Virus record (IMG/VR): IMGVR_UViG_3300028577_000015
Coordinates: 1 to 50,807 of that record
Length of the DNA stretch: 50,807 bases
Source: a virus
Reading direction: 5' to 3' (one strand)
Under the pieces are notes generated by a model. That model ran no database searches. It was not told the origin of the DNA and saw only the letters and a program-made list of their open reading frames with translations. The position numbers were made by a program, and so were the translations under genes. Of the stretch, positions 31,156 through 38,825 are shown one piece after another (position 1 is the stretch's first letter; each line of letters starts with the position of its first letter).

Positions 31156-32061
31156 ATGTTTGGCCTAGGTCCCTACGGCTCGTATGCGTTCGCCGCCGAA
31201 ACGCTGACGCCGACCTGGCCGACGGCCGGAGCGGCCGAGAAGGTGCTGCTGCTCACGCCGACCGACTCCGACGCCGCGACGCTCGCCAGCGGGTCGACGC
31301 CACAACTCGCGCTCGCGAATTTGCAGGACATGCACCCAGCGAAGAAGTGGCGCAGCGCGGCGGCAACGACATCGGACTACATCACGCTTGCGCTGGCCAA
31401 GCCCGTGGCCGCCAATGCGCTCGCCCTGGTCGCCCACAACCTGACCTCGAGCGGCTGGCTTCGCGCGCGCGGTGCCAACACAGCAGCCGAGGTGACGACG
31501 AGCCCGGTAGTCGACACCAAGCTCGCGCAGGCCTGGCCGCTCGGCGTCAAGCCCAACGCGGCGAGTTGGAACAACTACACCGCGCTCCTGCGCTGGACCA
31601 ACGACACGCCGTTGCAGTATTGGCGCGTCGACATCTGCGACGGCGGACTCGTCACCTATCTCGAGGCCGGGCGTCTAGTGCTCGGCCGCTACTTCCAGCC
31701 GTCTCTACTCAATCTCGATTTCAACTCGCCACTCGGTTTCTCCCCGGCCGACGTGCAAGCCAACACTGATTTTGGTGGCACTCAGACCGATGCCCGCTAC
31801 CGGCCGCGCACGCGCACGTTGACGTTCGCGGCGATGAAGCAGAGCGATCTGTTCGCCGGGATCCACGAGATCCAGCGTCTCGCCGGCATGGCCCGCGATG
31901 TCATCGTCTGCGTCGATCCGGCGGCCACCGACACGTTCCACATCCAGACACTGCAGGGCGTCATGACGTCGGGCGGCAACTACGTGCCGCAAGTGGCGTG
32001 GACCGACGACGGGCAGATGGTGTGGTCGCTGAACATCCCGTTTCGCGAAATCCTCTTTTAG
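31156..32061 (+). CDS. Hypothetical tail protein, beta-sandwich-like
   Basis: The product has 301 residues. The start is Met-Phe-Gly-Leu-Gly-Pro-Tyr-Gly, and residues about 55-170 alternate strands with Trp/Asn/Thr in a pattern typical of a jelly-roll or F5/8-type domain (Leu-Val-Ala-His-Asn-Leu; Tyr-Trp-Arg-Val). It may bind a carbohydrate, but no diagnostic residues are visible. It is one of the last tail-fibre-region genes. Confidence 0.55.
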   Translation: MFGLGPYGSYAFAAETLTPTWPTAGAAEKVLLLTPTDSDAATLASGSTPQLALANLQDMHPAKKWRSAAATTSDYITLALAKPVAANALALVAHNLTSSGWLRARGANTAAEVTTSPVVDTKLAQAWPLGVKPNAASWNNYTALLRWTNDTPLQYWRVDICDGGLVTYLEAGRLVLGRYFQPSLLNLDFNSPLGFSPADVQANTDFGGTQTDARYRPRTRTLTFAAMKQSDLFAGIHEIQRLAGMARDVIVCVDPAATDTFHIQTLQGVMTSGGNYVPQVAWTDDGQMVWSLNIPFREILF

Positions 32062-32073
32062 TCGGAGCCTGCC

Positions 32074-32886
32074 ATGCTGGCTGATTTCACCGTCGAGCAA
32101 TGCAGCACGACGGGGACCTCGAACCCGTATGCGCTGTCGGTCGGCGTGCTGAGCGGCTATCAGGCGTGGTCGGCCGCCGGTATCGCGAGCGGGACCGTCG
32201 TCATCTACGTCGCCAAGACAGCGCCGAGCTCGCCCGGCGGCATGAAGTACGAGATGGGTTACGGCGCGCTGACCACCGGCTCGCCGTGGACCATCGCGCG
32301 GACCGGTATCATCAAGTCGTCCAACGGTAACGCCGCCGTCGATTGGCAGTCGCAGGACATCTACTATGTGATGTCGGCGCCATTCGACGCTGCGCTCGCG
32401 GGCCTCATGGTCGGCAACATGGCGACGAGCCGGCCCGCGTGGGCACAGGCCGGTTTCGAATGGCTCGACAAGACCGCCGGGCTAGCAACGCGGTGGCTGC
32501 GCAAGCTCTATTCCGGCAGCGCTGATATCGAGACGGGCCGCCTCCACGTCGTGAACGGCGTCTACACAGCCGCCATGTCCATGGATGCTATCGACATCGG
32601 GGCGGCAGGCGTCACGGTCGACGACACCCACCGCGACAAGTTCCTGGACTTCAATGTCACGGCGGCCGGGCGGACCTGCACGCTGTCGGCCGGCGCCTCC
32701 TACGCCAAGGGCTTCGCGTTCGGCGTCTACGGTTACGGCTCGCTCGCCAACAATGTGGCGCTGACCCCGAACGGCTCCGAAACGATCAACGACGGCGCCG
32801 GTGGCGCAGCGCTCAACATCCTGGGCGGCGCTCCGAAAATCGTCCGATGGGATCATGTGCGTGGCGCCTGGCGCGTCCACGGCTGA
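32074..32886 (+). CDS. Hypothetical tail fibre-like protein
   Basis: The product has 270 residues behind a GGAG site. The first 110 residues are Gly/Ser/Ala-rich beta strands with Trp residues (Tyr-Gln-Ala-Trp, Ser-Pro-Trp-Thr-Ile-Ala-Arg-Thr); the C-terminal third has Leu-Asp-Phe-Asn-Val-Thr and Gly-Gly-Ala-Pro-Lys-Ile-Val-Arg-Trp-Asp, which recalls the ends of fibre proteins. The role is inferred from place between tail and lysis genes. Confidence 0.55.
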   Translation: MLADFTVEQCSTTGTSNPYALSVGVLSGYQAWSAAGIASGTVVIYVAKTAPSSPGGMKYEMGYGALTTGSPWTIARTGIIKSSNGNAAVDWQSQDIYYVMSAPFDAALAGLMVGNMATSRPAWAQAGFEWLDKTAGLATRWLRKLYSGSADIETGRLHVVNGVYTAAMSMDAIDIGAAGVTVDDTHRDKFLDFNVTAAGRTCTLSAGASYAKGFAFGVYGYGSLANNVALTPNGSETINDGAGGAALNILGGAPKIVRWDHVRGAWRVHG

Positions 32887-32901
32887 GAAGGAGACGGGCA
32901 A

Positions 32902-33216
32902 ATGGCCGACATACCAAACGGCAATGGACGCCCTCCTGAACCGACCAAGGGCGCGCAGGCCTATCGCTGGGCCGTGACCGGCGGCCTCGCCATCCTCGGC
33001 GTGCTGTCATACCGCGTCCTCGTGAACGTCGACGACATGGCGCGAGATGTTCGGCAGCTACAAATCCAGGTCACGCAGCTCACCTCGACGCTAGCGAATC
33101 TGACCGCTCAGATCGCCTCGGCCGATCGCCGCAACGACACGCAGGACATCAAGATCAACGAGGTCGAGCGGCGGGTGTGGCAGCTCGCGCCGCAGGGCAA
33201 CAAGGCGACGCCGTGA
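32902..33216 (+). CDS. Membrane protein with coiled coil, XhlA-like layout
   Basis: The product has 104 residues after AAGGAG. One membrane helix (about 24-42) is followed by a heptad-like segment (about 46-90) with Leu-Gln-Ile-Gln-Val and Leu-Thr-Ser-Thr-Leu. The layout resembles hemolysin-XhlA/anti-holin-type proteins that open lysis cassettes. It overlaps the holin-like gene (GTGA at the end). Whether it is holin, antiholin or neither is not clear. Confidence 0.6.
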   Translation: MADIPNGNGRPPEPTKGAQAYRWAVTGGLAILGVLSYRVLVNVDDMARDVRQLQIQVTQLTSTLANLTAQIASADRRNDTQDIKINEVERRVWQLAPQGNKATP

Positions 33217-33551
33217 ACTTCTGGGCCAACCTCAGCGCCGCGATCTTCACCGGCGAGAAGTCGTGGGCATGGCGCCGGCGGATGGTGTTCGTCGGATGCG
33301 CGGTGTTCCTGGCGGGTTGCGTGCATGGCGTCTGGTTCGATCCCGTCCTCGAGCACGCCAGCATGGTCTTGACCAACTGCATCACCGGATTCGGCGCGAC
33401 GCTCGCCGCCTATCTCGGCATCGCGACGGCAGACGAACATCTGAAACGAGAGACCGAAAGGAAGTCCCGCTATGGCTATGAGGATGAGCGAACAGGGGAT
33501 CGACCTTCTGATGCAACGCGAAGGCAGCAGGAGGGCAGCCTATCGCGATAG
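33213..33551 (+). CDS. Putative holin
   Basis: The product has 112 residues from GTG at 33213, overlapping the previous stop. Two hydrophobic segments (about 23-43 and 53-70) with a short linker and a charged C-terminal tail fit a class II holin. A Cys lies in each segment. Its last 80 bases overlap the endolysin gene in another frame, as is common in compact lysis cassettes. It would form the inner-membrane lesion that releases the endolysin. Confidence 0.6.
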   Translation: MNFWANLSAAIFTGEKSWAWRRRMVFVGCAVFLAGCVHGVWFDPVLEHASMVLTNCITGFGATLAAYLGIATADEHLKRETERKSRYGYEDERTGDRPSDATRRQQEGSLSR

Positions 33552-33912
33552 CCAGGGCATCGCGACTATCGGCGTCGGCCATACGGGGCCGGAGGTGCAG
33601 ATGGGCCTCGTCTGGAGCGATGAGCAGATCCGCGACGCGCTCGCCCGTGATCTCGCGTGGGCCGAGGGAGCGGTCAACAGCCAGGTCCGCGTGCCGCTCG
33701 AGCAACACCAGTTCGACGCCCTGGTGAGCTTCATTTTCAACATCGGCTCGGGGGCGTGGGCGAGTTCGACCATGCTGCGCAAGCTGAATGAAGGCGATTA
33801 TGAGCAGGCCGCGGCGCAGTTCGACCGCTGGCACGTCCCGCCGGAGATTACGTCGCGCCGGAATGGCGAGCGTGAACAATTCAAGGGGGCGGCCTTCGAG
33901 GCCCGCGCCTGA
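33472..33912 (+). CDS. Endolysin, GH24 lysozyme (T4/P22 type)
   Basis: The product has 146 residues behind AAAGGAAG. The catalytic triad of the T4-lysozyme family is spaced exactly: Glu17, Asp26 (nine on) and Thr32 (six on), within Gln-Arg-Glu-Gly and Tyr-Arg-Asp-Ser-Gln-Gly-Ile-Ala-Thr-Ile-Gly-Val-Gly-His. It cleaves peptidoglycan MurNAc-GlcNAc bonds. There is no signal peptide or N-terminal membrane helix, so it needs the holin to leave the cytoplasm. Confidence 0.93.
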   Translation: MAMRMSEQGIDLLMQREGSRRAAYRDSQGIATIGVGHTGPEVQMGLVWSDEQIRDALARDLAWAEGAVNSQVRVPLEQHQFDALVSFIFNIGSGAWASSTMLRKLNEGDYEQAAAQFDRWHVPPEITSRRNGEREQFKGAAFEARA

Positions 33913-34322
33913 TGCCCGCGATCGGCACGCTACTCGCTCACTGGAGGCTGGTGCTGATCGGGCTCCTCGTGGCCGCGCTGGCCATCCAGACCATCCGCCT
34001 GGAGCGGGCTGAGAACGCGCTCATCGCCGATCGTCTGGCCCAGGCCGAGGCGATCAGGAAGGCGCAGGACGCCGCCACCAAGCTGTCCGACGAACTGATC
34101 ATCGCCCAAGCGGCGGCCATGGCCGTGACCGAAAAGAAGGTGACCCGATATGTCGACCGGATTCGCACGGTTCAGGCGCCGGATACTGCCTGCGCTACTG
34201 ACGAGCGCATGCGCATTGGCAACGGCGGCGTGCGGGACCTCATTCGTGGCGGTGACAGCAAAGCCATCGGCGGCGCTTTTGATCCCGTGCCTCGATCCGG
34301 TCCTGGTGCCGGACCCCGATAA
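33912..34322 (+). CDS. Rz: Rz-like inner-membrane spanin
   Basis: The product has 136 residues, starting one base after the overlap with the endolysin stop. An N-terminal membrane helix (about 12-26) precedes a charged coiled coil (about 29-85) and a Cys/Gly/Arg-rich tail. It is the i-spanin that joins the outer-membrane Rz1 to disrupt the outer membrane after endolysin action. The Rz1-like gene is nested inside its 3' half in another frame. Confidence 0.8.
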   Translation: MPAIGTLLAHWRLVLIGLLVAALAIQTIRLERAENALIADRLAQAEAIRKAQDAATKLSDELIIAQAAAMAVTEKKVTRYVDRIRTVQAPDTACATDERMRIGNGGVRDLIRGGDSKAIGGAFDPVPRSGPGAGPR

Positions 34323-34464
34323 CGCCACCGCCGAGCAGATCAACATCGAGCGCATCAACGTCGCCCGCGCCTATGTCGACTGCAAGCAGCGACACGCCGA
34401 TCTGGTGACGTTCGTGAACGGCGACGCGCCGGCGTCACCTGCGAAGAAAGGCTGGTTCTGGTGA
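34150..34464 (+). CDS. Rz1: Rz1-like outer-membrane spanin (lipoprotein)
   Basis: The product has 104 residues, starting inside Rz in another frame. A signal peptide with Arg-Arg-Arg and a hydrophobic core ends at Leu-Ala-Thr-Ala-Ala-Cys, a lipobox variant with Ala at -1. The rest has many Pro and ends in Lys-Gly-Trp-Phe-Trp. The nested arrangement is the usual one for spanin pairs. It extends 142 bases beyond the end of Rz, so it is longer than the most compact nested Rz1 genes. The lipobox is imperfect, and this lowers certainty. Confidence 0.7.
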   Translation: MSTGFARFRRRILPALLTSACALATAACGTSFVAVTAKPSAALLIPCLDPVLVPDPDNATAEQINIERINVARAYVDCKQRHADLVTFVNGDAPASPAKKGWFW

Positions 34465-34568
34465 CCCCAACACAGCTCGCCGTCGCCGCCTTCGTCACTG
34501 GCCTCGCCGCAGCGGCAGCGGCGCTCGCCTTCGTGCTGGTGACGCCGTTCTCGTGGTGGCTGCCATGA
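34461..34568 (+). CDS. Tiny membrane protein after lysis cassette
   Basis: This 35-residue product starts at GTG overlapping the Rz1 stop (GTGA). Residues 5-30 are almost all Ala, Val, Leu and Phe, ending in Phe-Ser-Trp-Trp-Leu-Pro: one membrane helix. It overlaps the next start by ATGA. The coupled starts on both sides support it as a gene; its role is unknown. Confidence 0.5.
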   Translation: MTPTQLAVAAFVTGLAAAAAALAFVLVTPFSWWLP

Positions 34569-34912
34569 ACGCGCGCAACGCCGCCATCATCCCCTGGCTG
34601 CTCGTGGTGCTGGTCATCCTTGCCGTGCTGGCCTTTGCGCCGAAGGCGAGGGCGCATGAGCCCTACAGCGACTGGCGCGTCCCCAACAATCCGGCGGTGA
34701 GTTGCTGCAACGGCGACGATTGCCGGCCGACCCGCGCCTACATGGGCGACGACGGCCTGTGGCGGGCTTGGGTTGGCCCCGGCCCTAAAGACTATCTCAT
34801 CGTCCCGGCTGACCGCCTACTGCCCACAGACCTCGCTAAGGACGGTCGCTCTCACCTTTGTGAGAAAGCGGGTTGGATTTACTGCTTCAGCCCTGGCGAG
34901 CCGAGGATCTGA
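34565..34912 (+). CDS. Secreted Cys-rich protein of alphaproteobacterial type
   Basis: The product has 115 residues from ATG at 34565. A hydrophobic signal peptide (about 6-26) ends in Ala-Arg-Ala before His-Glu-Pro-Tyr-Ser-Asp-Trp, so it is exported. The mature part has Cys-Cys-Asn-Gly-Asp-Asp-Cys-Arg-Pro-Thr (about 47-56) and Leu-Cys-Glu-Lys-Ala-Gly-Trp-Ile-Tyr-Cys-Phe, with Cys pairs likely to form disulphides in the periplasm. Related sequences are frequent in alphaproteobacterial chromosomes. A phage-borne copy might alter the envelope or exclude other phages; that is inference. Confidence 0.7.
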   Translation: MNARNAAIIPWLLVVLVILAVLAFAPKARAHEPYSDWRVPNNPAVSCCNGDDCRPTRAYMGDDGLWRAWVGPGPKDYLIVPADRLLPTDLAKDGRSHLCEKAGWIYCFSPGEPRI

Positions 34913-36045
34913 TGACGACACCGAAGCTCCCGCTCGCCAAATCCCGCCAGTTCCTCGACGAGATAGAGAAGGCGCTGGCGGAGGGACACTATCCGCCCAG
35001 CCATCCGGGCATCAACGGGAGGGACAAGCGCTCGGCCGTCCGCGTCGCCGGCCTTCGCCTTGGTATGAAGAACGGATCGATCGCGTCGACCTACAAGGCA
35101 GCCGTTCGCGCCGCCAACAAAACGCCTGACTGGTCGAAGTGGGCGCAAGCCGATCCCGGATTTCAGGCGGTCAAGACACCGGAGCCCGACGAGCCGATCG
35201 AGGACCTGCTGGAGCAGCGCAGCAAGGCGTTCATGCGCAAGGACAAGGCGGCTGCCGCCCGGAAGCTGATCGAGGTCCGGGTGAAGATCGACGGCCCTTT
35301 CGGCATCTGCCACTTCGGCGATCCGCACGTCGACGACGACGGCTGCGACCTCCCGGCACTGCGCAAGCACATCGAGATCGTGAACTCCACGCCCGGCCTG
35401 TTCGGAGCCAACGTGGGCGACCTGCAGAACAATTGGGTCGGGCGGTTATCGCATCTGTGGGGCGAGCAGGAGACCAGCAAGCGGCAGGCATGGCGGCTTA
35501 CCGAATGGCTCGTGACGTCGGTTCCCTGGCTCTATCTGGTCGGCGGCAACCACGATTCGTGGTCGGGCACGGGCGACCCCTTGCAATGGATGATCCGAAA
35601 TCAGGCGGGCGTCTTTGACTATGACGGCGTGCGCCTCGCGCTCCGGTGTCCGAATGGCAAGGAGATTCGCGTCAACTGCCGCCACGACTTCGCCGGCCAC
35701 TCGATGTGGAACCCAGTGCACGGCCCGCTGAAGGCAGCGATGATGGGGTGGCGCGACCACATCCTGAGCTGCGGCCACAAGCATGTCAGTGGCGCCATGC
35801 CGCTCAAGGATCCGATGTCCGGCCTTATCACGAACGTCATCCGGTGCGCTGGCTTTAAGAAGCACGACCATTACGCCAAGCAGAAGGGCTTCCCGGACGG
35901 CACGATATCGCCGGCAATCACGACCATCATCGACCCGTCGAAGGCCGACAACGACCCCGACCAGGTGACGGTGATCCACGGTATCGAACGGGCGGCATTC
36001 ATCCTCACCGCCATGCGGGCGAGCAAGCGGAAGGTCGCCGCATGA
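34912..36045 (+). CDS. Calcineurin-like metallophosphoesterase
   Basis: The product has 377 residues from the ATG in TGATG. Residues about 36-66 look like a helix-turn-helix. The two-metal phosphoesterase motifs follow in order: Gly-Asp137-Pro-His139, Gly-Asp170, Gly-Asn213-His214-Asp215, His258 in Cys-Arg-His-Asp, and Gly-His289-Lys-His291. All key residues are present. The family includes nucleases (Mre11/SbcD) and phosphatases; the substrate is unknown. The N-terminal helix-turn-helix suggests a DNA-related job. It belongs to the accessory group between lysis and integrase genes. Confidence 0.85.
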   Translation: MTTPKLPLAKSRQFLDEIEKALAEGHYPPSHPGINGRDKRSAVRVAGLRLGMKNGSIASTYKAAVRAANKTPDWSKWAQADPGFQAVKTPEPDEPIEDLLEQRSKAFMRKDKAAAARKLIEVRVKIDGPFGICHFGDPHVDDDGCDLPALRKHIEIVNSTPGLFGANVGDLQNNWVGRLSHLWGEQETSKRQAWRLTEWLVTSVPWLYLVGGNHDSWSGTGDPLQWMIRNQAGVFDYDGVRLALRCPNGKEIRVNCRHDFAGHSMWNPVHGPLKAAMMGWRDHILSCGHKHVSGAMPLKDPMSGLITNVIRCAGFKKHDHYAKQKGFPDGTISPAITTIIDPSKADNDPDQVTVIHGIERAAFILTAMRASKRKVAA

Positions 36046-36395
36046 CCTATCCAGCCCTGCCGACCACCGTGACCATCGACGGCCTCACATACCGCATCGT
36101 GCTGGACGCCGACATCAAGCCGGGCGGCGATCGCAAGGCGCAGGATTATCAGGAGGACGGCGAGTTCGACGCCAGCCAGCAGGAGATACGTCTGCGGCCC
36201 GGCATGGCGCCAGGGTACGCCCGCCACATCCTCACCCACGAGCTGTTGCATGCGCTGTGGGAGCATGCCGGTCTGACGGCCGCTGGCGGCCCGCTGGAGA
36301 CGTTCGAGGAGCAGGTCGTCACGGCGTTGGCCCATCGGCTGCACACGTTCCTGCGGGACAATCCGGCCTTTGTGGCGTTCGTGACCGAGACATGA
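36042..36395 (+). CDS. HExxH metalloprotease-like protein
   Basis: The product has 117 residues from the ATG in ATGA shared with the phosphoesterase stop. His66-Glu67-Leu-Leu-His70 is a zinc-protease signature inside a helix, followed by Leu-Trp-Glu-His and a second helix with Glu-Glu-Gln-Val-Val, where Glu could be the third ligand. The protein has the size of phage ImmA/SprT-like small peptidases. It might cleave a host regulator; no target is visible. It overlaps the next gene by ATGA. Confidence 0.7.
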   Translation: MTYPALPTTVTIDGLTYRIVLDADIKPGGDRKAQDYQEDGEFDASQQEIRLRPGMAPGYARHILTHELLHALWEHAGLTAAGGPLETFEEQVVTALAHRLHTFLRDNPAFVAFVTET

Positions 36396-36574
36396 CCGAG
36401 CCTATCTTCAGCCACGCCCGGCTGATCGACGTCGAGGGTGAACCATTGGTGGTCCGCATCTGGACGCCTGGGGTGGAAGGCTCGCGCGATTTTGCCATCG
36501 ACCTGCCGAGCTTCTTCACCCTGGCCGAGGAGGTCATGCGCGCCTGGCTGCGGCGGCTGAGGTGGAAGTTCTGA
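36392..36574 (+). CDS. Hypothetical small protein
   Basis: This 60-residue product starts at the ATG in ATGA shared with the peptidase-like stop. It is a mixed alpha/beta protein with Ile-Asp-Val-Glu-Gly-Glu-Pro-Leu-Val-Val and a basic C-terminal helix with Trp and Arg. It is the last rightward gene before the 339-base gap upstream of the integrase. The function is not known. Confidence 0.5.
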   Translation: MTEPIFSHARLIDVEGEPLVVRIWTPGVEGSRDFAIDLPSFFTLAEEVMRAWLRRLRWKF

Positions 36575-36913
36575 TAAGGCAAAGCTGATTGAAAAGCGGT
36601 CTGATTATAAGACGGCGCTTATGGCCTCACGGCTGGCGGCGTTTTTTGCGTTTCGGAGTGTGCCCATCCCGTGCCCAAATCACGTTTCACCCCGATGAAA
36701 TGGGCATCCATACACAAACGGTTATCGGGTGGAAGTCGTCACTTTCGCGCCCGAGCCCGCCTAGAACCGCCTAAATCGCCCTTTTCACGCCCGCCCTTTT
36801 CCTGCCTTATCCCGTAGTTTCCCGCCCCGGCGCGTCGGCACTGTGCCCGATTCGTGCCCTGGCGGGGCACTGTGCCCGGACACCCCGTTTGGGCACACTC
36901 CGGGGAGGGCACC
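36575..36913 (+). other. Integrase upstream region: GTGCCC repeat cluster, candidate attP
   Basis: This gap of 339 bases lacks a credible gene. A six-T run lies near 36641. The core GTGCCC or its complement occurs at 36660-36665, 36671-36676, 36843-36848, 36854-36859, 36865-36870 (complement), 36872-36877, 36891-36896 (complement) and 36907-36912 (complement). GGCACTGTGCCCG is directly repeated at 36837-36849 and 36866-36878, and GGGCAC/GTGCCC is inverted around 36871. Such clusters are typical of integrase arm sites or of an operator at an int promoter. The core crossover sequence cannot be named without a host junction. Confidence 0.6.
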
Positions 36914-37954
36914 ATGGCAACGATACGGAAGCGGCCGGGCGGTCGCTGGCAGGCGATCATACGCCGGACGGACCTGCGCGCCAGCAAGGCATTCGACCGC
37001 AAGATCGACGCCGAGACTTGGGCGCGAAAGATCGAGCATGACGCCGACATGGGGCGGGCCGGACTGCCCGGTCGGACACGCGGCACGCTGGCGGCCCTGA
37101 TCGACCGCTACGAGCGCGAGATGTACCCGGTCAAGCGCTGGGGTGCCAGCAAGGCCCACGAACTGAAATGCCTACGCCGTGACATTGGCAGCCGCCTCCT
37201 GAGCGATTTGAGCCGGCCGGTGGTCCTGGCCTACATCCGCGGGCTAGACCTCACTGGCGGGGGAATTTCCGGGCGCCTGAGCTATCTCCGCGAGGTGGTC
37301 AAGACGGCGCACGATCTGTGGGGAATGACGGTCCCGCTGGGCGAGGTCGACGCCGCGATCGCCGTGGCGCGCCGGATGAAACTGGCCGGCAAGTCGATGG
37401 CGCGCACCAGGCGGCCGACCAAGGCCGAGCTCGCCAAGATCCTGGCCTTCGCCGACGCGCAGCGGACAGCGACCATCGACCTCGGGGCTATCGTCCGGGT
37501 GTTGTCCGTCCTGCCGCTGCGGTGCGGCGAGCTGCTGGGCATCGAATGGGAGGACCTCGACCCCAAGCGGCGGACGGCGGTCATCCGGTCACGCAAGCAC
37601 CCCGACTTCCGAGTGCGCGAGAACAGCGCGCAGGAAGTGCCGCTGATCACGTTCGGCGGCGTGGACACGTTCGCCCTGGTGGCCGATCGGCCGCGCTACC
37701 TGCCGAGCCCGTTCCCGTACAAGCGCGGGAGCGTCTCGACGGCGTTCGGAATGGCGGCGCTGAAGTGCCAAATCGCCGACCTGCACATCCACGACCTACG
37801 CGCGCACGCGATTTCGTCGCTACTCGAGGCCGGGGTCGACATCCCGCAGGTGGCGCTGATCTCAGGGCACAAGAACTGGAAGGTGCTGGCGTCTCACTAT
37901 GCGCGGCTGGATGCGGCGAGCGTTCACGACGCGGTCAAGAGGGCGGAGAGCTAG
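36914..37954 (+). CDS. int: Tyrosine-type integrase
   Basis: The product has 346 residues from ATG at 36914 after GGGGAGGG. The N-terminal part has an arm-binding fold with Arg-Lys-Arg-Pro-Gly-Gly-Arg-Trp. The catalytic residues are all present: Arg203 in Pro-Leu-Arg-Cys-Gly-Glu, His293 and Arg296 in His-Asp-Leu-Arg, His319 in Ser-Gly-His-Lys, and Tyr329 in Ser-His-Tyr-Ala. It would recombine attP and attB, with the arm sites probably in the 36659-36913 cluster. The next gene is convergent with a two-base gap. Confidence 0.93.
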   Translation: MATIRKRPGGRWQAIIRRTDLRASKAFDRKIDAETWARKIEHDADMGRAGLPGRTRGTLAALIDRYEREMYPVKRWGASKAHELKCLRRDIGSRLLSDLSRPVVLAYIRGLDLTGGGISGRLSYLREVVKTAHDLWGMTVPLGEVDAAIAVARRMKLAGKSMARTRRPTKAELAKILAFADAQRTATIDLGAIVRVLSVLPLRCGELLGIEWEDLDPKRRTAVIRSRKHPDFRVRENSAQEVPLITFGGVDTFALVADRPRYLPSPFPYKRGSVSTAFGMAALKCQIADLHIHDLRAHAISSLLEAGVDIPQVALISGHKNWKVLASHYARLDAASVHDAVKRAES

Positions 37955-37956
37955 GT

Positions 37957-38586
37957 TTAAGCGGCGACCAGTTTCGGCGTCACGGTGCGCGCGATGCTCA
38001 GCAGGAGGTCGCGAAATTCTATCGGCGTGGCGTCCCGGATCTTGGTTTTATCCTTACCGCCAATCATCGCCATGACCCCGATGCGTCGGGCCTTTGCGTA
38101 GCCATGTTTGGCGAGCGCAACGGGATGAATACGTTGTCCGCAAGTTCCCCAAATAAGCGACGGAAGGTCCGCGCCATTCGCGTAAAGCCATGTGGCTTTG
38201 CGGGCGAAATGGCCGTAGTGACCCTGCTCAACGCAACACGTCCATCCGCCATTCCAGTCGGCAACTACCCATCCGCCACCTCGCGGGGGCGTATTGAGGC
38301 CGAATGTGCGCCAAGCGTGACTTCCTTCTGGGTGCTCCAGAACACCGCCCCAAATTCGCACGGCCTCAAGCGCCGCCGAAAAGCATCCGTCGTCGTCTCC
38401 AAGTTTGTATTGGCCAGGCTTACACGGCGCACCACCCCAATAACGCCCCCATCGCTGGCAAGGCGGATGCGCCACGACCGGATGCGGCCCGCCATAGGTC
38501 CGCGCATCGCGAGCCACGTCCCACGGATCGACATCGGGCAGCCCGTAGTAACAGCCGCCGGCTTGGACATAGAGGGCCGCGATCAA
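37957..38586 (-). CDS. PPC-motif protein, DNA cytosine methyltransferase-like
   Basis: The product has 209 residues. TTG at 38586 is preferred over TTG at 38619 because the family starts with Met-Ile-Ala-Ala-Leu-Tyr-Val and a GGGAG site fits; it also overlaps the upstream stop by TTGA. Val-Ala-His-Pro-Pro-Cys at about 36-41 resembles motif IV of C5 methyltransferases, and Glu-His-Pro-Glu-Gly-Ser (about 86-91) follows, with Lys-Ala-Thr-Trp-Leu-Tyr near 131-136. The usual SAM motif I is not obvious, so the family may be a diverged or inactive relative. It overlaps the upstream gene and ends two bases from int. Confidence 0.6.
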   Translation of the reverse strand: MIAALYVQAGGCYYGLPDVDPWDVARDARTYGGPHPVVAHPPCQRWGRYWGGAPCKPGQYKLGDDDGCFSAALEAVRIWGGVLEHPEGSHAWRTFGLNTPPRGGGWVVADWNGGWTCCVEQGHYGHFARKATWLYANGADLPSLIWGTCGQRIHPVALAKHGYAKARRIGVMAMIGGKDKTKIRDATPIEFRDLLLSIARTVTPKLVAA

Positions 38587-38825
38587 CCCGCCATCTCCCG
38601 TGCCACCGCATCGAAGCAATGAGCGCTCCTCGCCTTGAGGTAAGCCGCGACCGAGTCCGCATAGAACAGACGCTGCCGCCCGGTTTTCGTGAACGTCGGA
38701 AGGTCGGCGTGCGCGCGGTTCTTCAGCGTCTTTACGCTGATCCCCAGGAGCCGCGCCACGTCCTGCTCGGTCATCAGGCCGAAGCGGTCCAGCAGCTCCT
38801 TGGCGCTCAGTGGCTTGCGGGTCAT
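38583..38825 (-). CDS. HTH protein, possible excisionase
   Basis: The product has 80 residues from the ATG at 38825. A MerR/HTH_17-type helix-turn-helix is clear at about 18-40 (Met-Thr-Glu-Gln-Asp-Val-Ala-Arg-Leu-Leu-Gly-Ile-Ser-Val-Lys-Thr-Leu-Lys-Asn), followed by a wing with Gly-Arg-Gln-Arg-Leu-Phe-Tyr and a C-terminal helix. Size and fold match phage excisionases, and the integrase is the nearest other recombination gene. It is part of the leftward operon, so it would be made early. A simple repressor role is possible. Confidence 0.65.
   Translation of the reverse strand: MTRKPLSAKELLDRFGLMTEQDVARLLGISVKTLKNRAHADLPTFTKTGRQRLFYADSVAAYLKARSAHCFDAVAREMAG

Noticed and set aside
36589-36774. 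Possible 61-codon gene in the gap before the integrase
   Set aside because: There is no ribosome site, the composition is not protein-like, and it overlaps the GTGCCC repeat area.
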